This document shows, piece after piece, positions 24,794 through 32,655 of a DNA stretch of 64,000 nt; the stretch's first letter is position 1, and each line of letters starts with the position of its first letter. The notes under the pieces are model-generated. The model was not told where the DNA came from. It saw only the letters and a list, made by a program, of their open reading frames with translations, and made no database searches. Made by a program: the position numbers and the translations under genes. This DNA is from CAYYWP01 sp964475125 (GTDB taxonomy: Bacteria; Desulfobacterota; Binatia; HRBIN30; CADEER01), in NCBI GenBank assembly GCA_964475125.1, contig CAYYWP010000002.1, positions 5,158-69,157 on the forward strand. Direction: 5' to 3'.

Positions 24794-26331
24794 TGAGCGC
24801 GCCGCGCCGTTATCCGACGGTGGTGCACATGCTGATCGACGCGGCGGCGCGCGCGCCGGAGCGCGAAGCGCTGGTGTGCGGTGCGGAACGCCTCAGTTAC
24901 GCCGACTACCTGCGCTGCGCCTGCGGCCTCGCCGGCGAGCTGAACGAAGTCGGCGTTGCCGGCGAGCGCGTCGCCTTCATCCTCGGCAACTCGCTCGATA
25001 TCTGCATCGCCTACTTCGGCGTGCACTTGGCGCGGGCCCAGATTGTACCGCTGAATCCGCTCTATACGGCCAGTGAACTGGCGCCGATGCTGGAAGACGC
25101 CGCGCCGCGCGTGCTGATCTTCGATTCCGCCAATCGCGAGCGTGATACGGCGCTGGCGGCGACGCTCGGTATCCGCCACACGCTGTGCATCGGCGGCGCG
25201 ACCGATTGCCGGCGTCTCGCTCACCCGGCGGACTGGCCCGAGACGCGGTTGCCGGCCGACCTGCCGCGTGCCGACGACCTCGGCACGCTGCAGTTCACCG
25301 GCGGCACCACGGGGCGCGCCAAGGGGGCCGACATCACGCACGGCGCGACCGCGACGAATATCGTGCAGCGCGAGCGGGTCTTTCCGATGCGCGACGATGT
25401 CGAGCGCTGCCTGTGCGTGATGCCGCTGTTCCACTGCTACGCCTCGCACATGAACCTGCACGCCATGGCCTATCACCGTGGCACGCTGGTGATTCTGCCG
25501 CGCTATCACCCGGCCGATGTGCTCGACGCGATGGCGCGCGAGCGCATCACGCTGTTCGGTGGCAGCCCGACGATTTTCGCCGGGCTCATGGGGTATGAGG
25601 GTTTCGCGGGCGCGGATTTCTCGCACCTGCACCTGTCGTCCTCGGGCGCCGCCGCGTTGCCGGCGGAACTGCTGGCGCGCTGGGAGGCGCGCACCGGCAC
25701 GCCGATCGTTGAGGGGTTCGGGCAGACCGAGGCCGGCCCCGTGATCGCGTTCAATCCGGCGAACGGGGTGCGCAAGCCCGGCTCCGTCGGCATCCCGATC
25801 GCCGATACCGAGCTGCAGATCGTCGATAGCGAAACCGGCAGGCGCGTCCTTGCGGCCGGCCAGCACGGCGAGATCCGCGTGCGCGGTCCGCAGTTGATGC
25901 GCGGCTATCGAAACCGGCCGACGGAGACGGCGGAGGCGCTGCGCGAGGGCTGGCTCTACACCGGCGACATCGGCGTGCTCGACGCCGACGGGTACCTCTA
26001 CATCACGGGGCGTCGCAAGGAAATGATCCTGGTCTCGGGCTACAACGTGTTTCCGCGCGAGATCGAGGAAGTGCTGCTCGCGCATCCCGCCGTCGCGGAA
26101 GCGGCGGTCGCCGGCAGGCCCGATGCGTACCGCGGCGAGTTGCCGCTGGCGTTCGTGGCCTTGCGCGCGCCGGCGGATAGCGATGCGCTGCGCGACTGGT
26201 GCGCCGCGCGGCTGGCGCCGTACAAGATTCCCGCCGAATTCCGCGTGCTCGATTCGCTGCCCAAGACGGCGGCGGGCAAGCTCGACAAGCTGGCGCTGAC
26301 GCGCGAGGCGCGCGTGTCTGCCGCTGGCTGA
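24790..26331 (+). CDS. Acyl-CoA synthetase (AMP-forming), second copy
   Basis: This is a 513-residue protein. ATG 24790 and ATG 24793 are adjacent and both overlap the thiolase stop; either may be used. Motifs include LQFTGGTTGRAKGADITH, EGFGQTEAGPV, YTGDIGVLDADGYLYITGRRKEM and the Lys in PKTAAGKLDKL. It is distinct in sequence from the ligase at 20179, so the operon probably activates two different acids, for example the growth substrate and a released intermediate. Confidence 0.9.
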   Translation: MMSAPRRYPTVVHMLIDAAARAPEREALVCGAERLSYADYLRCACGLAGELNEVGVAGERVAFILGNSLDICIAYFGVHLARAQIVPLNPLYTASELAPMLEDAAPRVLIFDSANRERDTALAATLGIRHTLCIGGATDCRRLAHPADWPETRLPADLPRADDLGTLQFTGGTTGRAKGADITHGATATNIVQRERVFPMRDDVERCLCVMPLFHCYASHMNLHAMAYHRGTLVILPRYHPADVLDAMARERITLFGGSPTIFAGLMGYEGFAGADFSHLHLSSSGAAALPAELLARWEARTGTPIVEGFGQTEAGPVIAFNPANGVRKPGSVGIPIADTELQIVDSETGRRVLAAGQHGEIRVRGPQLMRGYRNRPTETAEALREGWLYTGDIGVLDADGYLYITGRRKEMILVSGYNVFPREIEEVLLAHPAVAEAAVAGRPDAYRGELPLAFVALRAPADSDALRDWCAARLAPYKIPAEFRVLDSLPKTAAGKLDKLALTREARVSAAG

Positions 26332-26396
26332 GACCATCCGAGGTGAGCGTTGCCGGCCTCGGTTCAAGCGATGCCCGACGGGCACTGACGACGGCC

Positions 26397-28421
26397 ATGG
26401 TCGAGAACCCGCTTCTGGCCACTCCCGCGCGCCCGCTGCCTCGCGCCCTCGGCGTAATTGGCGCCGGCACCATCGGCCCGGATATCGCCTACTACTTCAA
26501 GAGCGAGATCGCCGATCTGGCGCTGGTGCTCGTCGATATCCGCCAGGAGGCGCTCGATGCCGCGGTGGCGCGCATCCACGCGTATGCCGAGAAGGCGGTG
26601 CAGCGCGGCAAACTGAGTGCGCGGCAGGCGGAGCGGGTGCGCGCCGATATCGTCACCGCCACGGATTACGCCGCGCTCGCGGCGTGTGACTGGGTGCTGG
26701 AGGCGGCGACGGAACATCTCGGGGTGAAGCGGAAGATCTTCGCCGACGTGGAAGCGGTCGTGGGCACGGACACGCTGATCACCTCCAACACCAGTGCGCT
26801 GCCCGCCGCGCGCCTGTTCGCAACGCTGAAGCATCCCGAGCGCGCCACGGTGACGCATTTCTTTGCACCGGCGTTCCGCAATCCCGCCGTGGAGGTCGTG
26901 CGCTGGCCGCGCGTGGACGCCGCCGCGATCGATTACCTCCGCTGGGTGTTCGCCAGCACCGGCAAGGTCCCGTTCGTCACCGCGGACGAGGTCTGCTTCA
27001 TGCTCGACCGCATCTTCGACAATTGGTGTAACGAAGCCGCGGTGCTGCTCGGATGCGGCGCTACACCGGCGCAGGTCGATACGGTGGCGGCCGAGTTCGC
27101 GCACGCCGGACCGTTCTTCGTCCTCAACCTGGCGAACGGCAATCCGATCATCATCGAGACCAACACGCTGCAGATGGAGGAGGGGGAGCACTATCGGCCG
27201 GCGGCGATCTTTCATACCGCGGGCCGCTGGGAAACCGTGGCGCCCGGCGCGCGCGTGCCGGTGCCGGACGATCTCTCCGCCGCGATTCGCGATCGGCTCG
27301 CCGGCATGCTGCTGTCGCAAGCGGTCGATATCCTCGATCGCGGTATCGGCACGCCCGAGGATCTCGATCTCGGCTGCCGCCTCGCCTTCGCGTTCCGCCA
27401 GGGGCCGCTCGAAATGCTGCGCGAGCGCGGCGAGAGCGAATGCCGGCGTCTCCTCGATCGCCTCGCGCGCGAGCGACCCGGCATGCCGATGCCGCGGCGG
27501 GCGCTGGCGGAGTACACTCGATTCTGCCGTTTCATCCTCGTCGACGATGTGCCTGCCGGCGACGGGCAGCTCGTCAAGCTCCTCACGCTGCGTCGTCCCG
27601 AGGCGCTGAACGCGATCCATGACGAGATGACGGACGAGATCCTGGCGACGCTTCGCGCCTTCGAGAACGAGCCGTGTGTGGCCGGTTTCGTCATCACCGG
27701 CTATGGCACGAAGGCATTTTCCTCCGGCGCCGACATCGGCCGTTTTCCGACCCTGCTCGGCGACGCCGAGGCGGCGGCGCAGTACGCCCGGGACTGTTCG
27801 CGGCTGCTGGTGTATCTCGATTCCTGCGCCAAGCCGGTGGTGGCGGCGTTGAACGGCATGGCGCTGGGAGGTGGCCTGGAGCTCGCGATGCGCTGCCACG
27901 GCATCGTCGCGGTGGCGCATGCGCGCGTGCAGTTGCCGGAAATCACGCTCGGCATCGCGCCGGGCATCGGTGCGCTGGTGGTGCCATACCGGCGCTGGCC
28001 GGCGGCCGCGGAACTGTTTCATCGCATGTTGCTGCGCGCGGAATCGGTGCCGGCGCCGGCGGCGGCGGCGCAGGGTGTCGTCAACGCCTGCGTGGCCACG
28101 CAGGCAGAACTGGTGCCGGCGGCGGTGCACTGCGCACTGGCCCTGGGCACTCGGCGCCATCGTGTCGCCGACGCGCCGGTTCGTGTCCCGCTGGTGGTCG
28201 CCGACCCGCAACCCAGGTCGGCGGTCGGGCAGGAGCTCAGTGCCGCCGTGAGCGCGATCGTGCGCGGCGCGATTGCCGACGGTGCCGCGGCGGCGAGCTT
28301 TGCTGAGGCACTCGAAATCGGCTATCGCGCCTTCGGCGCGTCCGCATGCACGGCGGCCGCGAAAGAGGGCGTCAGCGCTTTCGGCGCCAGGCGTACGCCG
28401 GATTTCGCCAAGACCGGGTGA
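26397..28421 (+). CDS. 3-hydroxyacyl-CoA dehydrogenase / enoyl-CoA hydratase fusion
   Basis: This is a 674-residue protein. ATG 26397 is chosen because family sequence starts soon after; GTG 26343 is possible, and neither has a strong ribosome site. The N-terminal half is an NAD-dependent 3-hydroxyacyl-CoA dehydrogenase with GAGTIG (22-27), ITSNTSALP and VTHFFAPA. The second half, from about residue 375, is a crotonase with an oxyanion-hole segment AFSSGADIG (about 441) and both hydratase Glu positions (GGGLELAM and LPEITLGI). The order is the reverse of FadB and matches archaeal-type fusions. It would hydrate an enoyl-CoA and oxidise the product. It is the last gene of the operon. Confidence 0.88.
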   Translation: MVENPLLATPARPLPRALGVIGAGTIGPDIAYYFKSEIADLALVLVDIRQEALDAAVARIHAYAEKAVQRGKLSARQAERVRADIVTATDYAALAACDWVLEAATEHLGVKRKIFADVEAVVGTDTLITSNTSALPAARLFATLKHPERATVTHFFAPAFRNPAVEVVRWPRVDAAAIDYLRWVFASTGKVPFVTADEVCFMLDRIFDNWCNEAAVLLGCGATPAQVDTVAAEFAHAGPFFVLNLANGNPIIIETNTLQMEEGEHYRPAAIFHTAGRWETVAPGARVPVPDDLSAAIRDRLAGMLLSQAVDILDRGIGTPEDLDLGCRLAFAFRQGPLEMLRERGESECRRLLDRLARERPGMPMPRRALAEYTRFCRFILVDDVPAGDGQLVKLLTLRRPEALNAIHDEMTDEILATLRAFENEPCVAGFVITGYGTKAFSSGADIGRFPTLLGDAEAAAQYARDCSRLLVYLDSCAKPVVAALNGMALGGGLELAMRCHGIVAVAHARVQLPEITLGIAPGIGALVVPYRRWPAAAELFHRMLLRAESVPAPAAAAQGVVNACVATQAELVPAAVHCALALGTRRHRVADAPVRVPLVVADPQPRSAVGQELSAAVSAIVRGAIADGAAAASFAEALEIGYRAFGASACTAAAKEGVSAFGARRTPDFAKTG

Positions 28422-28532
28422 TCGGCCGCGCGCCATTCCGAGCGCCTCGATGGCGCGGCGCCCTCCACACGGCTCCGCGGCGGCGAGGGAAGACATTGTG
28501 CAACGCCCCGGCGGCGCGATAGTCTGCCGCCG

Positions 28533-29327
28533 ATGCCAGCCGAGCGCGCGACGACTCACACCTCCACGGGCCGCGGGCTCGCCGTGCTCGGCCTGCTGCT
28601 GGTGCTGGCCGGCGTCGTCGGCTACTTCGTCGTCGTCTTCCGCCTCGCGGCCTGGTGGCCGTCGGTGCGCAACGCGGCGCTGCCGAACTGGCTCCTCGTC
28701 ATCGCCGGCGTGGCCCTCGCGGTCCTCGCGGTGCGCCGAGCGTCGAGCGGTCGCACGGCGAAAGTGCTGCTCGGCGTCGACCTGGCGCTCGCCGCGCTGT
28801 TCGCGGCGATCCTTTACGTCGTGCCCGCCGTCCCCGGCGCCAGCGGACCGGCGATCGGCGCGCCGGCACCAGACTTCGCGCTCCTCGACCAGAGCGGCAA
28901 GACCGTGCGGCTGGCCGACCTGCGGGGCGCGCCGGCGCTGCTCGTCTTCTATCGCGGCCACTGGTGACCCTTCTGCGTGTCGGAGCTGCAGGGTCTGCAG
29001 CTGAGCCTGGAGGAGTTCCGGCGCCGCGGTGTGCGCGTCGTCGGCATGGTCGTCGACCCGGTCGAGACCAACGCCCAGCTGGCACGCGATGCCGGGCTCG
29101 AGTTCACGATCCTCGCCGATCCCGACCTGCACACCATCGACGCGTACGGCCTGCGGCATCGTGAAGGACATGAGGGCCAGGACATCGCGCTCTCGGCCTC
29201 GGTGCTGCTCGACGCCGACGGCACCGTCCGCTGGAGCCACGTGACGCCCAACTTCCGCGTCCGTCCCCTCCCCGGCGAGATCCTCGCCGCGGTCGACGGG
29301 CTGCCGAAGGGGTCGCGAGCAGACTGA
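28533..29327 (+). CDS. Membrane-anchored peroxiredoxin-like protein, probable selenoprotein (in-frame TGA at 28965)
   Basis: Read through TGA 28965-28967, this is a 264-residue protein. Residues 1-100 hold three predicted membrane helices. The rest is an AhpC/TSA-type thioredoxin fold starting APAPDFALLDQSGKTVRLADLRG. The active site reads FYRGHW-U-PFC with Sec145 and Cys148; relatives have WCPFC at this spot, so TGA sits exactly at the peroxidatic Cys. The frame continues with good family sequence (GVRVVGMVVDP, FTILADPD, ASVLLDADGTVRWSH) to TGA 29325. A perfect hairpin with a GGT loop follows the TGA. Known bacterial Sec-containing Prx-like proteins have the same UxxC layout. A nonsense mutation (TGC or TGT to TGA) is the alternative. 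It is a single-gene unit. Confidence 0.78.
28984..29002 (+). promoter_or_regulatory. SECIS-like hairpin downstream of the in-frame TGA
   Basis: AGCTGCAG (28984-28991) pairs perfectly with CTGCAGCT (28995-29002) around a GGT loop (28992-28994). The stem starts 17 nt and the loop 25 nt after the TGA at 28967. Bacterial selenocysteine insertion elements are hairpins just 3' of UGA with G-rich apical loops at about this distance. The structure lies within coding sequence (SELQGLQLS). Its role is inferred. Confidence 0.6.
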
Positions 29328-29653
29328 GTGGTCGGAACGGCCCAGTCGCGGTATGACCGGGGCCTGCGCTAGGGCCACCATGGTCAGCAGTGTGCGGGCG
29401 GTCGGGGTGGCCCTCGGTCAGCCTTGATCTGACAAAACCTCAACGCCGAGATGCAGCGTACGCAGAGGGCACCGTGGCGTCGTGCATGAGCTCGAGCGCT
29501 GCCCCATCGTCATCGTCAATAGGGCTCCGCGTTCTCTGCAGGCTCCGCGGCTCTGCGTTGAATCTCTGCTGTCCGATCAAGGGCAGCTCGCCGCCCTTGG
29601 GCGCCTCGGTCGCGAACTCGAGACAACGCCAGATCCCGCACCACAGGCGCGGC
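29328..29653. other. Intergenic region containing dispersed repeat copy 1
   Basis: There is no supported gene in 326 bp between the peroxiredoxin-like gene and the end of vapC. About half is the TTGATC-ended repeat at 29423-29581. I see no clear terminator for either flanking gene. Confidence 0.6.
29423..29581 (+). repeat. Dispersed repeat, copy 1 (uninterrupted)
   Basis: It begins CTTGATCTGACAAAACCTCA and ends TGTCCGATCAAG, imperfect terminal inverted repeats. Internal landmarks shared with the copies at 37556 and 57108 are GTGCATGAG, GAGCGCT and CATCGTCATCGTCAA. This copy lacks the insertions found in the other two and serves as the empty-site reference. Confidence 0.7.
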
Positions 29654-30085
29654 TCATCGCCGACACGGATCGATCCAGCGAAGCCCGGGGAAGCGGGCGA
29701 AGTCGGCATCGGTCGAGTAGAGAATGTAGCCGCGCTCGACGGCGAGCGTTGCGAGGTGTGCATCCGTGGTCAGGTTGCCGGCGGTGCCCAATCGCTCGAG
29801 GTTGCGACGCAGCGCCGCGAAGTGCCCGTCGGCCGGGTGCGGAACGTGCACATGCGGCACTTGCAGCCAGCCCTCGATGCGACCCAGCACATCGTGCACG
29901 GCAAGCGGTCGAAGAAGCACCCTTCTGTTGGTCGTGATGCGGATGAAGCCAAGCAGCGTGACCCACGCCAGGCCAACTCCCTCGGTACCGCTCAGGCAGG
30001 CGTCCCACCAGCGTCGCGCCCGCTCGTGCACCGGGGAATCGGAGTTATGCGCGTGAACGAGCACGCTGACGTCGGGCAGGATCAC
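29654..30085 (-). CDS. vapC: VapC-type PIN-domain toxin
   Basis: This is a 143-residue PIN-domain ribonuclease. Asp5 in MILPDVSVLVHA and the C-terminal acidic cluster (TTDAHLATLAVERG, STDADF) form the Mg-binding site; the mid-helix acidic residue of many PIN proteins is Gly here (LLGFIRI), as in some VapC subgroups. It overlaps the 3' end of the antitoxin gene by 41 bp on the same strand, the usual antitoxin-first order. Expected role: a toxin that cleaves RNA when unbound by VapB. The RNA target is unknown. Confidence 0.88.
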   Translation of the reverse strand: MILPDVSVLVHAHNSDSPVHERARRWWDACLSGTEGVGLAWVTLLGFIRITTNRRVLLRPLAVHDVLGRIEGWLQVPHVHVPHPADGHFAALRRNLERLGTAGNLTTDAHLATLAVERGYILYSTDADFARFPGLRWIDPCRR

Positions 30086-30347
30086 GACCCTTCCGCGCTG
30101 CAGGCTGAACGAAGGCCTCGGCTTCCAACTCGTCCGCCAGCTGATTGAGCTTGTCGAGATCGATTCCAGGCCGGAATCCGAAGGAGTGCGGCACGGTGCG
30201 CGGGGCGCGCACCTTCGGTTTGGCGGCCTCGCCCAGGCCGGCGCGGATTGCGCGGTTGACCGCTTCTTTGAACGAGATGCCCATCTCGCGCGCCCGTCTG
30301 GCGAGCAGCCCCGCGAGGTCGTCGTCCAACGTGAGCGTGGTGCGCAT
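30045..30347 (-). CDS. vapB: VapB-type ribbon-helix-helix antitoxin
   Basis: This is a 100-residue protein. MRTTLTLDDDLAGLLARRA followed by MGISFKEAVNRAIRAGL is a ribbon-helix-helix DNA-binding domain; the C-terminal ~50 residues (SFGFRPGIDLDKLNQLADELE) would wrap the toxin. It precedes and overlaps vapC. Families of this type repress their own promoter; an inverted TGATGCC/GGCATCA pair lies just upstream. Confidence 0.85.
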   Translation of the reverse strand: MRTTLTLDDDLAGLLARRAREMGISFKEAVNRAIRAGLGEAAKPKVRAPRTVPHSFGFRPGIDLDKLNQLADELEAEAFVQPAARKGRDPARRQRARSRA

Positions 30348-30351
30348 ATCC

Positions 30352-30391
30352 TGATGCCCTAGATGTCTGCAGATATGATGTCAAGGCATCA
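30352..30391 (-). promoter_or_regulatory. Candidate vapBC promoter/operator
   Basis: On the minus strand TTGACA (30379-30384) makes a good -35 box, with a weak TAGGGC-like -10 about 17 nt on, just before vapB. The segment is bracketed by inverted repeats TGATGCC (30352-30358) and GGCATCA (30385-30391), a plausible site for VapB autorepression. Confidence 0.4.
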
Positions 30392-30526
30392 GCACGTGAT
30401 CACCGCGCCCGCTCCACTCGCAGCCGCCGAAGAGCGCGAACGACGGGATATCCACCTCGGCCGCTGGCGCGCCGGCCGGCTACAACTCCAGTCGCCCTGC
30501 GGGCTCCTTCCGTTTCCCCGGCCCGC

Positions 30527-31981
30527 TCATCTACCTTTCTCTTCTCCCCAGCTGTCTCCCATCTGGCGGTCGTTCCACATGTGGAGGTTGTAGAACTCCG
30601 GGCGCCGCCGGGTCCATTCTGCGACGAAGGCGCGCCACTCGGGATACTCGGCCGCCGGGATCGCCGGATCGAGGGCATCGAGTAGTGGCCGGGACTGCGC
30701 CCACTCGAAGTACTGCCGTGTCGAGCTCACCGCCAGGGCGAGGATACCCAGGGCAACGATGACCACGAGCGGCGGAGCGATGCGCTCGCACGCCGTCCAC
30801 ACGGCGTGCACGGTGAGGCCGATGAACAGATAGAGCACGGGGACGAAGATGATGCCTCGCGCGCCGTTCAGACTGCCGATCGTCAAGGCCTGTGTCAGGA
30901 CGAACGGGATGAGCAGCAGGATCCACCACTGCCACGTTTGGGCGCGCCGGAACAGACCGAGAATCAAGCCAACCGCCAAGGCGATCGCGATGGGGCGGGA
31001 CAAGGCGCCGGTCTTGATGCGCAGGTAGCGGTTCGACGGCTCGCGCCCGACCGACATGCGAGGCGCGAAGAGCTGATACGTCTTGCGCCCGAAGGCGGCG
31101 AGCACGAGGCCGATCTGGTCCGGGATCGAACGCGCCGCGTTCTGCCCGCCGAGCAGGTACACGACGCGCGTGCGCTTCTGAAATCCATCCCAGTCGGCGA
31201 CCACCGACGGGACCTGCGGCGCGAAGAGCGCACTCGTCACCAGCCCGATGACCATCATGCCGGCGAGCAGACGGCGCCGCGGTACCGCCGGTCGCCACAG
31301 GGCAGCACAACCGATGAGCAGCATCGCCGGCAGGATCGTCCGTCCGGCGAACGGGCCGTACAGCCCGAGCGCACACCACACGCCAGTGCAGGCGAACGAA
31401 CGCCAGGCGCCGGTTCGAATCGCCCGCTCCATGCACAGCGCCGCGGCGAGGAGAAAGACGCAGGCGTAGATATTCTCCCATCCGGTGCGGGAGAAATGCA
31501 GGTACCACGTTTCGGTGGCGAGCAGGGCGGCCGCCAACAACGCCGCGGGCGGCGCCACCGCCCGGCGCAAGAGCAGGAAGAAGAGCGCCAGGGCCGCGAC
31601 GCTGAAGAGCGCCGCCGGCAGCCGTAATGCGACGAGCGACTCGCTGCCGCGCACGAACAGGGTGAGCAGATACACGCTCGCAGCCGGTTGGGGCTTCCAG
31701 TCGAGACCGAAGAAACCCGGGCCGCGTCCGTTGAGGATCTGGTAGGCGTTGACGAGATTGTCGCACTCGTCGTGGATCACGATCGGCGGGACGCGATCGA
31801 GAGCGTACAAGCGCACGGCCAGTGCGGCGCCCATTACCGCCACCAAGCCGATCCATTCCCAGCCCTGCACGGGCGTTGGGGCTCGCGCGGTCTCCGCGCC
31901 ACCGGCGCCTCGGGCGGCATCGAAGGGAGGCCGTCCCCATCGACAGCGCCGCGGAGGCGTCGGATCAGGTGGGTTCGTCAT
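30527..31981 (-). CDS. GT-C superfamily membrane glycosyltransferase (ArnT/PMT-like)
   Basis: This is a protein of about 484 residues, with ATG 31981 and an in-frame GTG at 31990 as start options; neither has a ribosome site. It has a Pro/Arg-rich cytoplasmic N-terminus and then about ten hydrophobic segments. IVIHDECDNLVNAYQIL in the first outer loop matches the acidic motif of GT39/ArnT-type enzymes that use polyprenyl-phosphate sugars. The C-terminal ~60 residues are soluble. The acceptor (lipid or protein) is unknown. The start codon lies at the edge of a 116-bp relic of another gene, so the true 5' end may have been altered. Confidence 0.75.
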   Translation of the reverse strand: MTNPPDPTPPRRCRWGRPPFDAARGAGGAETARAPTPVQGWEWIGLVAVMGAALAVRLYALDRVPPIVIHDECDNLVNAYQILNGRGPGFFGLDWKPQPAASVYLLTLFVRGSESLVALRLPAALFSVAALALFFLLLRRAVAPPAALLAAALLATETWYLHFSRTGWENIYACVFLLAAALCMERAIRTGAWRSFACTGVWCALGLYGPFAGRTILPAMLLIGCAALWRPAVPRRRLLAGMMVIGLVTSALFAPQVPSVVADWDGFQKRTRVVYLLGGQNAARSIPDQIGLVLAAFGRKTYQLFAPRMSVGREPSNRYLRIKTGALSRPIAIALAVGLILGLFRRAQTWQWWILLLIPFVLTQALTIGSLNGARGIIFVPVLYLFIGLTVHAVWTACERIAPPLVVIVALGILALAVSSTRQYFEWAQSRPLLDALDPAIPAAEYPEWRAFVAEWTRRRPEFYNLHMWNDRQMGDSWGEEKGR

Positions 31982-32095
31982 GATTGACACGCATTATCGG
32001 CTGGCGAGACGTGGTCCCGTATTTGACCTCATGCGCGCACCAGACGAAGCGGCTGCCTATCGGCACGCTGGTGACCAATCCGGTCACGCGCCACC
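31980..32095 (+). pseudogene. Relic of LLM flavin oxidoreductase gene (116 bp)
   Basis: This segment is about 90% identical to 40725-40839, the part of the flavin-dependent oxidoreductase gene starting at its internal FMIDTH. It carries one extra T near the start (GCATTATCGG versus GCATATCGG), which breaks the frame, and similarity stops abruptly after GCGCCACC. It is wedged between the glycosyltransferase start and the cytochrome gene end. It is best read as a leftover from a duplication or recombination event. Confidence 0.85.
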
Positions 32096-32102
32096 TGAGT
32101 CC

Positions 32103-32642
32103 CTACTCGTTGCGGAACTCGAGCGCCTCGGGCCCGGGAATCACCCCGGCGGCGACCAGTCCCGCCACCACGCGCCGGCGCAGCGCGATTACCTGCTCGA
32201 GCTTGTGCCGGCGCAGGGCGCCGACCTCGGCCGCGGTGTAGGGCGCGAAGTCCAACGGGAGCTGCGCCTTCCCGTAGGTCTGCAGCAGCCAGTTGAGCAG
32301 CCGCGCCAGCTGCTCGTCGCTCAGGTGCGCCTGCGCGACATTGGGCACCTGCACCAGGTAGGCGCGGCCCTCGGCGGTGTGTGCGAAGTAGCCGACGCGA
32401 TCCTTGAGGATGGGGATCTCGTGCGCCGAATAGCCGAGGTGGCCGTGGCACCCCTGGCAGTGGCGCGCATAGTCCTCGACCGCGCCCTGGATGCGCGGCA
32501 CGGGAGCGCCGCTGCGCTCGATCGGCAGGTCGGGAACGGGCGCGGCGGCATCACCCGCCTGCGCCGCAACGGCACCGGCGTAACCGAGCAGGGCCGCGGC
32601 CAGGCGCACCACCCGCGCACACGCGGCGCCCGCCCGCCGCAC
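32103..32642 (-). CDS. Monohaem cytochrome c of the mau operon, no Met ligand
   Basis: This is a 179-residue secreted protein starting at GTG 32642, with GAGGAGGG upstream overlapping the mauA stop. A signal peptide precedes the single haem site CQGCH (62-66). The protein has no Met apart from the start, so the sixth haem ligand cannot be the usual Met; His residues at GYSAHE, YFAHTA and QAHLSD are candidates, or the haem may be five-coordinate. It sits where mau and aau clusters carry the electron acceptor. It could take electrons from the amine dehydrogenase, or assist TTQ formation, since mauG is not in the window. Confidence 0.8.
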   Translation of the reverse strand: MRRAGAACARVVRLAAALLGYAGAVAAQAGDAAAPVPDLPIERSGAPVPRIQGAVEDYARHCQGCHGHLGYSAHEIPILKDRVGYFAHTAEGRAYLVQVPNVAQAHLSDEQLARLLNWLLQTYGKAQLPLDFAPYTAAEVGALRRHKLEQVIALRRRVVAGLVAAGVIPGPEALEFRNE

Positions 32643-32655
32643 CCGCCAACCCTCC

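Noticed and set aside
28533..28967. Reading the peroxiredoxin-like gene as a complete short protein ending at 28967 plus a separate ORF from GTG 28977.
   Set aside because: The first would stop in the middle of the thioredoxin fold just before its active-site Cys; the second lacks the N-terminal strands of the fold.
31405..31430. GGTTCGAATC, resembling a tRNA T-loop.
   Set aside because: It lies inside the glycosyltransferase coding sequence and no acceptor or anticodon stem can be built around it.
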